Shown here: positions 48,340 through 57,559 of the stretch, piece by piece
Position numbering within the stretch: position 1 is the first letter of the stretch
Layout of the letters: every line of letters begins with the position of its first letter
NCBI GenBank assembly: GCA_907163375.1
Contig: CAJQUW010011506.1
Coordinates: forward strand, 248,001-312,000
Direction of reading: 5' to 3'
DNA: 64,000 nucleotides
DNA from: Prostheceraeus crozeri
Taxonomy: Eukaryota > Platyhelminthes > Polycladida > Euryleptidae
Program-made: the position numbers and the translations under genes
The notes under the pieces: model-generated
The model's input: the letters and a program-made list of their open reading frames with translations, nothing else
What the model was told of the DNA's origin: nothing
Databases searched by the model: none

Positions 48340-50496
48340 TTGATAAAAATGGATTTAACACCAAAAGTAATAGAATACTCGATGAAGAACATCCCACTAC
48401 CCTCGAAGCAATCTTATCTAAAATGTATGATACAAAAAGTGGAGAGTTTTATAAAGCGAATAAGATGGAAGGCATATTTTTTCAACAACAAAGACAGCGA
48501 AATAAATGAAGAGCAAATTGAAAATTATGGTTTTTCAACAAACAAATGTCCACCATCTGACAATCTTCTAAACGCATTCGAAGAAGACCTTTACATCATG
48601 ATACAATCCATTGAATTTCGAAATCTCCAAAACGAATTCCTGAATCAATTGAAAAGTGATCGTAACGACATTCAAAAATCAAGCAATTTGATTGTATTTG
48701 CAGACAAAACCAACAATATGTATGAAGTTCAAAAAGACTTTTACAATAAAACATTGAATGACAATGTCACAGCGACATACAAGAAATCAAATGAATCAGT
48801 AGAAAGATCAGTAAACATGGAGGCTAAATCACTCGCGAAGTCCTATAAATTATCAAACCGCATCGAATGTTACAGTCCCAGCACTGCATTCATAACTTTC
48901 AAAGACCATAAGGAAAATTACCCCAATCCGTTGAAATGTCGGCTATTAAATCCTGCCAAATCCGAAATTGGAAAAATTAGTAAATGCATACTGGATCAAC
49001 ACAACGCATTTGTGAGAGAAAGTGTAAATGTTATGCAATGGAAGCAAACTTCATCAGTGATTGAGTGGTTCGAGAATATAACTACAAAAGACTCATCAAA
49101 ATTTTTGAAATTTGATATTGTGGATTTTTATCCTTCTATTACAGAAAAATTATTGATCGACAGCATCAAATTCACTGAAAATTTCTCAACATTCAAGCAA
49201 CAAGACATTGACACAATATTACATGCCAGAAAATCATTGCTATACACAAAGAACGAAATATGGCAGAAAAAAGGAGAAAACGGGTTGTTTGATGTTACCC
49301 AAGGCAGCTACGATGGCGCAGAAGTTTGCGAGTTAGTTGGGTTGTTCCTGTTGAGTAAATTAGCAGCAAGATTTGGAAAAGACAATATCGGATTGTTTAG
49401 AGACGATGGCCTCGCAGTTTTGAATAATGTAACCGGACCCGAAACTGACAAAGCAAGAAAGGATATAATAAAAATCTTCCAAGAGCAAAATTTGAAAATT
49501 ACGGTAGAAAGTAACTTGACGTCTACTGATTTTCTAGATGTTCATCTCAATTTGCAAACTGGTAAATACAGACCGTACATGAAGCCAAATAATATACCTT
49601 TATATGTCAACTCAAAATCAAACCACCCGCCAGAAATAATTAAACAAATACCAACAATGGTGGAAGAAAGATTATCTTCACTCTCAAGCGATGCAGCTGA
49701 ATTTGAAAAGGTAAAGCCACATTATCAAAGCGCGCTCGAAAAGTGTGGATACAGGCATAAGTTGAAGTTCAAGAAAGCAGAAAATAAGAAACAAAGGCGC
49801 CGAAATATCATCTGGTTCAATCCGCCGTTCAGTCAAAATGTAAAAACAGATATTGGACATAAATTCCTCTCATTAGTGAATAAGCACTTTCCTTCCAACC
49901 ATAAATATCGAACTCTTTTCAACAGAAACAACATAAAGGTGAGTTATAGCTGCATGACTAATATGAGAAATACTATCAAGCAGCATAATAGCAAGATATT
50001 GAATTCAAATAAAAACGAAAACAACTCAAACAGCAGCGAAATTAGCCAAACGCAATCCAGTGAGCAACAATGCAATTGCAGGAAAAAAGATGAATGTCCT
50101 CTTGAAGGAAAATGTTTGAAGGAATGCGTTGTGTATAAAGCGACGGTAACAACAGAAGATGGCAAAGATCATTCATACATCGGTCAAACAGAAAACAGCT
50201 TCAAAACGAGATATCGCAATCACAAAAAGTCTTTCACGAACATCAGATATGAAAACGAAACTGCATTGTCGAAATTTATCTGGATATTGAAGAACAACAA
50301 CAAAAATTATAACATCAAATGGGAAATAATTTGTGAAACATCACCGTATAAATGTGGTACAAGAAAATGTAATCTGTGTCTGATGGAGAAATATCACATT
50401 CTAACACAAAAGCCTAATAATTTAATTAACAAAAAGTGTGAAATTATATCTACATGTAGACATAGAAGAAAATATTTACTGTCATCTATTCGCTGA
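48340..50496 (+). CDS. Penelope-like reverse transcriptase with C-terminal GIY-YIG endonuclease, intact
   Basis: A single 718-codon frame. Reverse transcriptase motifs are FLKFDIVDFYPSI (catalytic Asp259), TQGSYDGAEVCELVGLFLL, IGLFRDDGLAVL (Asp355-Asp356) and NLKITVESNLTSTDFLDVHL. A Cys-rich linker (CNCRKKDECPLEGKC) leads to the endonuclease SYIGQTENSFKTRYRNHKKS (Tyr613, Gly615), FIWILKNNNKNYNIKWEII and a terminal CGTRKCNLCLMEKYHI. The enzyme should nick DNA and copy its own RNA from the nick. Motif C is RDDG rather than the usual YxDD. No stops or frameshifts occur. Pseudo-LTR sequence lies on both sides. I call it Penelope-like from RT plus GIY-YIG; the subfamily is uncertain. Confidence 0.85.
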   Translation: MIKMDLTPKVIEYSMKNIPLPSKQSYLKCMIQKVESFIKRIRWKAYFFNNKDSEINEEQIENYGFSTNKCPPSDNLLNAFEEDLYIMIQSIEFRNLQNEFLNQLKSDRNDIQKSSNLIVFADKTNNMYEVQKDFYNKTLNDNVTATYKKSNESVERSVNMEAKSLAKSYKLSNRIECYSPSTAFITFKDHKENYPNPLKCRLLNPAKSEIGKISKCILDQHNAFVRESVNVMQWKQTSSVIEWFENITTKDSSKFLKFDIVDFYPSITEKLLIDSIKFTENFSTFKQQDIDTILHARKSLLYTKNEIWQKKGENGLFDVTQGSYDGAEVCELVGLFLLSKLAARFGKDNIGLFRDDGLAVLNNVTGPETDKARKDIIKIFQEQNLKITVESNLTSTDFLDVHLNLQTGKYRPYMKPNNIPLYVNSKSNHPPEIIKQIPTMVEERLSSLSSDAAEFEKVKPHYQSALEKCGYRHKLKFKKAENKKQRRRNIIWFNPPFSQNVKTDIGHKFLSLVNKHFPSNHKYRTLFNRNNIKVSYSCMTNMRNTIKQHNSKILNSNKNENNSNSSEISQTQSSEQQCNCRKKDECPLEGKCLKECVVYKATVTTEDGKDHSYIGQTENSFKTRYRNHKKSFTNIRYENETALSKFIWILKNNNKNYNIKWEIICETSPYKCGTRKCNLCLMEKYHILTQKPNNLINKKCEIISTCRHRRKYLLSSIR

Positions 50497-50668
50497 TCAG
50501 TGAAATATCATTGCCGCATTCCTCTTGCCAATTTTGTAATTTGAAAACACCTCCCTATAACTTACTATGTTTATATTGCTTCTTTGTTTCATGTTAACTG
50601 CACTATGAAGATCGTATGTAGTGTGAAACTCTAAGTATACTCGGAGTAGTGCATAACAACATTTTTTG

Positions 50669-50670
<2 letters not shown>
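50497..50670 (+). other. 3' UTR and right end of the Penelope-like element
   Basis: The stretch is matched in reverse complement by about 47600-47793. It ends ACATTTTTTGATT and passes directly into (TA)n, so the 3' terminus joins the TA tract without a poly(A) tail. Confidence 0.75.

Positions 50671-50707
<37 letters not shown>
50670..50707 (+). repeat. (TA)n tract
   Basis: A pure TA run at the 3' end of the full Penelope-like element. Confidence 0.9.
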
Positions 50708-50710
<3 letters not shown>

Positions 50711-50730
50711 GTCTTTTCGTGTCAAGTGCA

Positions 50731-50769
50731 GTGGATTGATAAAGGATTAAATCCGAAACTAGTCTCCAC
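50731..50769 (+). ncRNA. hammerhead-like motif, degenerate core
   Basis: Stem I GTGGA (50731-50735) pairs with TCCAC (50765-50769). The core reads TTGATAA where CTGATGA is expected. Stem II is GGAT with ATCC, then GAAA, a self-complementary stem III segment ACTAGT and cleavage triplet GTC. Stems and GAAA are intact, but two core bases differ, so cleavage is doubtful. Confidence 0.5.
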
Positions 50770-50846
50770 CACATTTGTCTTTTCTTCTCAACACTTGTGG
50801 GATGAGTGGACGGCGTGAGAGCCCTTTGACTCCTGAGTCACTCCGT

Positions 50847-50878
50847 TTATATATATACATATATATTCATATATATAT

Positions 50879-50918
<40 letters not shown>
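50847..50918 (+). repeat. (TA)n tract, interrupted
   Basis: TA runs with short CAT and CAG-type interruptions, bordering a short retroelement remnant on each side. Confidence 0.9.
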
Positions 50919-50919
<1 letters not shown>

Positions 50920-50967
50920 TAACCCAAAAAGCATTCAAGGAAAAAAGTCAAAGTACCAAAAACCAAA

Positions 50968-51016
50968 AATTCCCGACCGGTTTCGACCTGATCTACGCAG
51001 GCTCGTCATGGGAATT
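50968..51016 (-). ncRNA. hammerhead-like motif, near-complete fold
   Basis: On the minus strand: stem I AATTCCC with GGGAATT (seven pairs), core ATGACGA (A for the first C of CTGANGA), stem II GCCTG with CAGG-T-C (one bulge), GAAA, self-complementary ACCGGT and cleavage triplet GTC. The fold is complete except for the first core base. Confidence 0.6.
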
Positions 51017-51058
51017 AAAGCCTGCGTAGAATTCTGAATATATATATAAAAGCCATAC

Positions 51059-51101
51059 TTCCAACCGGTTTCGCCCTCTTGAACGAGGGCTACTCATGGA
51101 A
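51059..51101 (-). ncRNA. hammerhead-like motif, degenerate core
   Basis: Stem I TTCCA with TGGAA, core TGAGTA, a perfect six-pair stem II (GCCCTC with GAGGGC, loop GTTCAA), GAAA and self-complementary ACCGGT. The core departs from CTGATGA, so activity is doubtful. It is the 3' end of the minus-strand copy. Confidence 0.5.
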
Positions 51102-51354
51102 TGATATATTTATAAAATTTGAAGACCAAAAGAAATCTAAATACATTAATAAAGCATAGATTCATCATAGAAATTAATCAGAATTAAGACTGGGACGAAA
51201 CATAGAAATGAAAATCTGCTCCTGCCTCTCTCTGTCTATCCTAGTAGCAGAGGCACACAGATTAATTAACATTTGATTAATTTCTATGATGAATCTATGC
51301 TTTAATGTATTTAGATTTCTTTTGGTCTTTAAATTTTATAAATATACAGTATCA

Positions 51355-51397
51355 TTCCATGAGTAGCCCTCGTTCAAGAGGGTGAAACCGGTTGGAA
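51355..51397 (+). ncRNA. hammerhead-like motif, inverted partner of 51059-51101
   Basis: Same fold as its partner, with one change converting a stem II closing pair (GAGGGT for GAGGGC), leaving a G-U wobble. It is the 3' end of the plus-strand copy. Confidence 0.5.
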
Positions 51398-51465
51398 GTA
51401 TGACTTTTCCTCCTATTAATTTTTGATTTTACATTTATTGCAGCATTTTGGGATTTTACTTGTTT

Positions 51466-51469
<4 letters not shown>

Positions 51470-51517
<48 letters not shown>
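51470..51517 (+). repeat. (TA)n tract
   Basis: A long pure TA run between two Penelope-like loci. Confidence 0.9.
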
Positions 51518-51520
<3 letters not shown>

Positions 51521-51604
51521 GTTGCTGAGTATAGTTATTAATATTTTTCTTGTTATATATATACACTGTATGTATATAAAGTAAAATTAGGTCAAATGCA
51601 AATG

Positions 51605-52330
51605 CTATAAATAATACAAAACATAAACCTACGGAGAATCAAAACTCAAAATTAACTTAAACGCCAATCGATTTCTGCCGTCTACGACGGCTTCTCAAGG
51701 CAAACTGATGTATTATAACCAAATACAAAATATTGAAATCAATGATATCAAAGCTAACGAAGACGTACATAGTATATAGTGTGGTAAAAATAAAAAGACT
51801 AAATTACATAGAATTCAAAGTAGGACCAAATAAGTTGATGAAATATCTTTCTTTCATCTCTCGATCTATGCGAGTGGATGTTGGCGGCAGCTGAAAGAAA
51901 GGTGCAGCAGTAAACCTCCCTTCTCCACACGTTGAAATATGATGGCTCACTTTCAACTTAGCATATTGGCGGTTGTTGACGTGCTGTCGGTGGAGGGTTA
52001 TACGGTTGCGGAACGAGTTACCCGTTTGGCCTATATAAAATTGATCACATTTCGTGCAGGCTAACTTATAGATCACATTCGAAGATCGGCAGTCCATATT
52101 ACTTCTTATATTGAAAGATGTCGCATTAAAAGTTATTTGTTTACCCGTAGTCAGTATAGTGCAACACTTGCAGCTGGGTTCTTCGCAACGTCGAATTCCG
52201 TAAATTGTTTTTCGATTGTTCTTCGATAGTATTGATAAAAGATTCGCCGGCTGACTATTTACTTTCATTATATTCATATTCGTGAAAGGCTGTAATACAT
52301 TGATTGCACTCGACACTGGACGTACTATCT
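51605..52330 (-). mobile_element. Penelope-like element, minus-strand half of a head-to-head pair
   Basis: An open frame (51804-52316) encodes a GIY-YIG endonuclease: CEEPSCKCCTILTTGKQITF, VIYKLACTKCDQFYIGQTGN, SFRNRITLHRQHVNNRQYAK and TRIDREMKERYFINLFGPTL. It is almost identical to 52914-53492 on the opposite strand (by eye only a few residues differ), and its 3' UTR matches 53493-53690 inverted. It is truncated on the 5' side near 52330, where the plus-strand copy begins. Confidence 0.88.
51663..51701 (-). ncRNA. hammerhead-like motif, degenerate core
   Basis: Stem I GCC with GGC, core TTGAGAA, a perfect six-pair stem II (GCCGTC with GACGGC, loop GTA), then AGAAA and self-complementary ATCGAT. 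It lies about 100 nt after the stop of the minus-strand GIY-YIG frame. Confidence 0.45.
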
Positions 52331-53679
52331 TTTCAAATATCCGGGGATTGTTAATATTGTGTCTTGAATAAATGGTATCATAATGTCATAAATAAATGCC
52401 ATTCCTAGAAGAAACTTTATATGCTAAGGTCACGGAATTGTTCCCCTACAATGCGGTTGCTATAATTGATTCGTGGACAAGATACTTGGATGATTGCTGG
52501 CATATCTGGGATTCAGATTATGGGAATTACATGGAATTCTATGAGTTACTGAATAATTTAGATCCTGCTATTAGATTTACAATGAGCATGAATATCCACA
52601 AAATGGACTTTCTTGATGTTTCTGTCACTATCAATCCTGTCTCTCTACGAATTAGTACTGACATTTTCAGAAAAGAGACTGATACAATGTGCTACGTGCC
52701 GTTTGATTCCGCTCATCCACGTCATACCTTGAAAAATATACCCTACAACCTTGCCGTAGAATAAAAATGATTGTCTCTGACAAGAATACAAGATTGCTTC
52801 GTTATAAAGAACTGAAAACCAAATTACTCGCATTAAAGTATCCAATTCAGTAAATTGATGATACTGTTAAACGAGCGGAAAACAACATCGTAAAACCAAA
52901 ACAACATAAGAAAATGATACCATTTATTCAAGAACACAATATTAACAATCCCCGGATATTTGAAAAGATAGTACGTCCAGTGTCGAGTGCAATCAATGTA
53001 TTACAGCCTCTCACGAATATGAATATAATGAAAGTAAATAGTAAGCCGGCGAATCTTTTATCAATACTATCGAAGAACAATCGAAAAACAATTTACGGAA
53101 TTCGACGTTGCGAAGAACCCAGCTGCAAGTGTTGCACTATACTGACTACGGGTAAACAAATAACTTTTAATGCGACATCTTTCAATATAAGAAGTAATAT
53201 GGACTGCCGATCTTCGAATGTGATCTATAAGTTAGCCTGCACGAAATGTGATCAATTTTATATAGGCCAAACGGGTAACTCGTTCCGCAACCGTATAACC
53301 CTCCACCGACAGCACGTCAACAACCGCCAATATGCTAAGTTGAAAGTGAGCCATCATATTTCAACGTGTGGAGAAGGGAGGTTTACTGCTGCACCTTTCT
53401 TTCAGCTGCCGCCAACATCCACTCGCATAGATCGAGAGATGAAAGAAAGATATTTCATCAACTTATTTGGTCCTACTTTGAATTCTATGTAATTTAGTCT
53501 TTTTATTTTTACCACACTATATACTATGTACGTCTTCGTTAGCTTTGATATCATTGATTTCAATATTTTGTATTTGGTTATAATACATCAGTTTGCCTTG
53601 AGAAGCCGTCGTAGACGGCAGAAATCGATTGGCGTTTAGGTTAATTTTGAGTTTTGATTCTCCGTAGGTTTATGTTTTG

Positions 53680-53690
<11 letters not shown>
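52331..53690 (+). mobile_element. Penelope-like element, plus-strand half of the pair
   Basis: The plus strand carries the C-terminal part of the reverse transcriptase at 52396-52764, including SWTRYLDDCWHIW (YLDD box) and MDFLDVSVTINPVSLRIST. After an in-frame stop and frame change around 52760-52910, the complete GIY-YIG region follows at 52914-53492. The 5' part of the RT is missing. The 3' UTR ends TTATGTTTTGTAT and runs into (TA)n. Confidence 0.88.
53595..53633 (+). ncRNA. hammerhead-like motif, inverted partner of 51663-51701
   Basis: Same sequence and fold as its partner, 103 nt after the plus-strand GIY-YIG stop. The two copies are identical across the motif. Confidence 0.45.
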
Positions 53691-53735
<45 letters not shown>

Positions 53736-53744
53736 ATATATATA
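53683..53744 (+). repeat. (TA)n tract with a TG insert
   Basis: TA run at the plus-strand 3' end of the pair, changing briefly to (TG)n near 53726. Confidence 0.9.
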
Positions 53745-54756
53745 GTATAAAAAATTAAAACTTATACATATAAGTTGTCATCCATTTCTTTCTTTACACT
53801 TATTCCTTTATGAAAGATGCATCTCCACTTAGTAAAGGAGTGAGAAGAAAGCATCGAGCATTGAAAAAGTTAAACCAAAAAAAACCTTGAAAAAGTTGCA
53901 AGTGCCATATGATCTACCCTGGACGTCTCGTAGAGAATGATCTGCCTCGATAGCTGTGATACGAATCATACTGTACAATCATCAGTGCACAGCAATACAT
54001 GTAGTTCCCATTTCGTACACCTGAGGACTCGTTTTATTGCATTTCATTTAGAGAACACATTATATGGAATATGCCTGCATGTACGTCCTTCTTACTAGTC
54101 TCAATAAAGTAGTTCAGTCTATCTTTCACCACTAGTACAAATCTCATGACTCCTATTCCATCAGTGTATATAGATCCCGAATGATTTTTAGGTGGAAGTT
54201 GCCTTGAAACCTTGCACAGATTTATTTAGGAGATGATAATGACAAAATGTTTGATCTATTCGAAACATAAATTCATCATGTTGGAATCACAATTTCTACT
54301 TTGATTTAAGATGCAGACTTGAGTAACCTGATTGTTTGACGAAATGAATTGTCATAATGAAAATTGATTGTTGGCATAATTCTTAGACAAAAAAATGTCA
54401 TATGAGAACAGTGGTAACAAAAAAATTCGAAGTTGCTTCAGAAAAGAAAAATGCCTTATATAACGATTTTACATTTCATCACTGATTAAGTCTATAACAG
54501 GCCTAAAACCCAAACAACACTGCTGTATAGGCCCCCATAAATCAAATAATGAGTCCTATGTCTGACAGTCTTAACTTATGAAATGCATTCAAAAAGAGAA
54601 AAATAAAGAGGTTTCTTTCGTCAGAGTAAATCTTCACTGAGCATATTAAAAAAATGCAAAACGAACAAAATGATGGTATATGTCGGTGTGATAATGAAAA
54701 GTGTGAATGTTGGGATCACTTGATTAATGGTGAACATATAAAATTTAAAGTCAACG
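53745..54756. other. intergenic stretch
   Basis: AT-rich sequence in which I see no gene or recognisable transposon. Confidence 0.4.
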
Positions 54757-55325
54757 ATGCCTGTACTGACTTCAAAAATTGGCATTATTTCAGGTTCGAC
54801 TATAGTAATACCATATACATTCCGTATTAACTTTCGTCTTGCCGTGATCGTTTTCAAATGCCTTCATGGCCTTGCTCCACCTTACCTTAATTCTTATCTT
54901 CACCTTTCCTCATCCATCGAATCCAGGCGCTCGTTGCGCTCCTCTTCCTCCTCGAACCTTATGTTGCCCTCTTCTCGCCTCAAGACTGTGGGCGCTCGTG
55001 CGTTTCCTGTAGCTGCCGCACGGGTTTGGAACTCCCTTCCTTCCTCTCTTAAATCAATTCCATCCCTTTCCACCTTCAAGTCCGCCCTGAAGGCAGAACT
55101 GCTACGCTCCTCTTTTTCATAATTTTTCATTTTTTTTTCTCTCTCTCCCTTTCTCTGTCTATGTGTGTGTGTACACTGCCTTTACATGTAGACCTATCTG
55201 CCACACCATGCTATGGATCGCATTTTTTGTATCTTCTGGCGATTGTTTTTCGTTTTTTATGTAAAGTGCCCTTGAAGTCTTCGGACAAAATGTCACTGTA
55301 AACAGTTTCGTTCAATAAATTCTGA
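54757..55325 (+). pseudogene. LINE 3' end (CR1/L2-like) with 3' UTR
   Basis: The frame to 55122 reads FRLAVIVFKCLHGLAPPYLN, SSSSNLMLPSSRLKTVGARA and FPVAAARVWNSLPSSLKSIP, then SLSTFKSALKAELL. This ending (KCLHGLAPPYL, RLKTxGxRAFxVAA, WNSLP, FKxxLKxxL) is the standard C-terminus of CR1/L2-type reverse transcriptase proteins. The 3' UTR ends with TTCAATAAATTCTGAAA. Catalytic RT and endonuclease domains are absent, as usual for 5'-truncated LINEs. The remaining frame is open. Confidence 0.85.
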
Positions 55326-55329
55326 AATG

Positions 55330-55600
55330 CAAAGGCTGTGATGATTTCTGTATTGGGCAAACTGGCGACATCTTTCGGAACCGCTTAACCGTTAACCGCC
55401 AGCAATTAAACAATCCTAATCTTTCTTTCCTAGCCTTTTTGTTAGCAAACACATCAGAGTGTTGCCGCGATCAAGATGTCAAGTTTGCTATACCAGATGT
55501 CAGACAGAGCTCATAGAGTAGAAAGGAAGGCAAAAGAAAGATACAATATATTGAAATTTAAACATCCTTTAAACTGCTTATGAGCTCATTTCATTTCATT
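55330..55600 (+). pseudogene. Penelope-like GIY-YIG fragment
   Basis: Readings in shifting frames give FCIGQTGDIFRNRLTVNRQQ, LNNPNLSFLA and a final RxERKAKERYNxLKF region, which parallel YIGQTGNSFRNRITLHRQHV and REMKERYFI of the 52-kb element. Frame changes make it non-functional. It begins directly after the LINE 3' end and is followed by a hammerhead-like motif. Confidence 0.7.
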
Positions 55601-55610
55601 GATTTTGTAT

Positions 55611-55659
55611 GTGTCTGATGAAATGATAACCAATAAAAAGTCACTGAAACCGGTAACAC
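55611..55659 (+). ncRNA. hammerhead-ribozyme-like motif with canonical core
   Basis: Stem I GTGT (55611-55614) with ACAC (55656-55659), exact core CTGATGA, stem II AATGAT with GTCACT (five of six pairs), GAAA and self-complementary ACCGGT; the triplet before the cut would be GTA. It follows the Penelope-like fragment ending near 55600. Confidence 0.6.
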
Positions 55660-56193
55660 TAAGACGTATTTTGGGCTCATCACCTTATTTGTTTATCTAT
55701 TTATTTGATCGCCTCCATTTACTTTTTTTCCTATTTGATCATGAAGAAAACAGCCAGTTTCTATTTCTCAAAGCTACATTTAGAAACTGGCTACGAATTC
55801 GCGAAAATCAAGAAGATCATGAATTATAATATATCAAAAACAATTATGACATATAGCTTTTTTATAAAAAGAGTATGTCATGTGTATAGTACATAATTTA
55901 AGTTTAGGGTACATGTATGCACTTTGCAGATGCTCATTAAAAGTCTAGTCATGCAGCATTTAAATTAAATTAAAGTATATCATCGTATATTTTTATGCAT
56001 TTATAAACATCATTTTGGACTGTAGATGCTTTTTAGATTACTAAAATAATAGCAATAGCAGTTAAAACTCATTTATTCGATTTTCTCGATAGGACGTCGA
56101 CAGATTATTTCCTTTTGCGTTTTTACCTTCCCACCGCGTTGAGTTTTTGTTGCCCAAACTTCAGCCAGAAGTTGTTATTGGCTAACCTTGAAT
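55660..56193. other. intergenic stretch
   Basis: AT-rich, nothing recognised except short open frames without motifs. Confidence 0.4.
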
Positions 56194-56205
56194 AATAACA
56201 ATTTC

Positions 56206-56853
56206 CTCTTTGTAGGTGCCCATTTATAAATTACTCGGAGCAATTGAAAGAGCACTTACCGAACTGGATCTTGTGTGGAACTTCTCGACCTCGATCAAAC
56301 AAATCGCCCAACTCCAGCATCACGAAGCATCTGCAGGATTGTCCACGACGTGCCGATCGCAGCATCAAAGATTTTACTTCGATCAAGCGATGCCGATCAG
56401 CATATGAGCTCTTTATCGCCGAAGGAGTCGCCATCAAGTGGTTTAACCCTCCCCTCTGTGTTCAGAAGGACCGGATCTTTACTGCCACCATTTTGTGATT
56501 ACCTGTATGTAGTATTTACTTTAGTTTATTTTTGTTTTGTGTTACTGCAATGCTTGCCTACATTATGCATTTCTTCATTGCTTCATTATTATTTTCCAGT
56601 ATTATGTCTTTTACCTTGCATGTTTTAACTTTTGCTTGTATATTTTCACATGTTTCTGTTTGTGTCCATATGCAGCTTGAAGAGTTCTTAAAATGAATGT
56701 GTTGTGCAACTACCAATCAGATCAGAGTAATTCATGCAGCTTGTCAATCCATGACGTGTTAACATCTATGTAATCAGTTCCGTGTTATGCCTCAATAAAG
56801 AACGGACGAAGCGCCGGCATGAGATTAAAGATGTCCTTTCAATTGCTCCGAGT
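56206..56853 (+). mobile_element. Penelope-like 3' fragment with inverted ends and 12-bp target duplication
   Basis: AATAACAATTTC flanks the insert at 56194-56205 and 56854-56865. Just inside, ATTACTCGGAGCAATTGAAA (56230) is matched inverted at 56836-56856. The plus strand at 56244-56495 reads KEHLPNWILCGTSRPRSNKS, SSITKHLQDC, then ELFIAEGVAIKWFNPPLCVQ, which fits the endonuclease end of a Penelope-like protein. A polyadenylation-like CAATAAAG lies at 56792. RT and the YIG motif itself are missing. Confidence 0.7.
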
Positions 56854-57006
56854 AATAACAATTTCATCAAAAAATTGCAGCATAAAATAAGAGATATAAA
56901 CATAAGGAAAAATGATTATTAAGAAGATGCACAAATGATTGCTGCTTGCTATCGTGGTGAAAAAGCGTTTCAGCAACCTCCCAAGCAATGTGAAATGAAG
57001 GCTTAC

Positions 57007-57072
57007 TTCTTTGATAATGCGGTGCATTTCAACATGTAGGCGCTGCAGCTGATCCAGGATGGATGGCAGATT
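57007..57072 (-). CDS. candidate exon of an unidentified gene (coiled-coil like)
   Basis: Exactly 22 codons between a ctcccatag acceptor and a gtaagc donor, phase 0 at both sides, reading NLPSILDQLQRLHVEMHRII followed by KE. The heptad-like spacing of Leu/Ile/Met suggests an amphipathic helix. I do not recognise the protein. It may belong with the pieces at 57.4-57.7 kb, but a joining frame could not be fixed. Confidence 0.35.
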
Positions 57073-57378
57073 CTATGGGAGATAATTTCACACCGGTGCA
57101 AGTATCATTAAAGAATTAGCATCAAGTTAATAAAAATCAAGTCGTCACTTCGTTAGTGACATTATCTAGACTAACAACGGATGGCAGTAATAATGTGAAT
57201 TGTATTACTTGATGTCAATAGAGCTGTGTCAATAAACTTATGTAATTCCATCGATGCTGTGAAAACGAAAAATGTTGTAAAATCAAACTGCAATATATTT
57301 ACAAAATTTGAAGATTTTGATTGTAGAAATCACAGCTGACAAAAATGCAGAACTGGTGATATTCAAGGACAAAATAGA

Positions 57379-57475
57379 TCAAGTATTAGGAGTATTTTGC
57401 GATTGCAATTTCTCAGCTATATCTTTGGCAACCTGCTTTTGTTTCTCATGAGTTTCAGCACCAATGACCATCTCA
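57379..57475 (-). CDS. candidate terminal exon of an unidentified gene
   Basis: After an acceptor cctttgcag the frame reads EMVIGAETHEKQKQVAKDIA and EKLQSQNTPNT, then TGA at 57379. The charged helical composition looks like real coding sequence. The donor on the upstream side is unresolved. Confidence 0.35.
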
Positions 57476-57559
57476 CTGCAAAGGAAATAGAGCTCTCATT
57501 ACTTAAGACATCGAAGGTATTAATCACTGACTCTTCGAAGTTGCATAACATGGACACCA

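Larger units (their letters stand above)
51059..51410. mobile_element. Penelope-like remnant, head-to-head 3' ends
   Basis: Arms of about 125 bp (51053-51180 and 51272-51410) are inverted copies of each other and carry the same 3' UTR and hammerhead-like end. Between them, the minus strand at 51182-51260 reads TRIDRERQEQIFISMFRPSL followed by NS, the usual end of a GIY-YIG frame (compare TRIDREMKERYFINLFGPTL in the next element). So a minus-strand copy retaining the last codons meets a plus-strand copy truncated within its 3' UTR. Confidence 0.75.
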
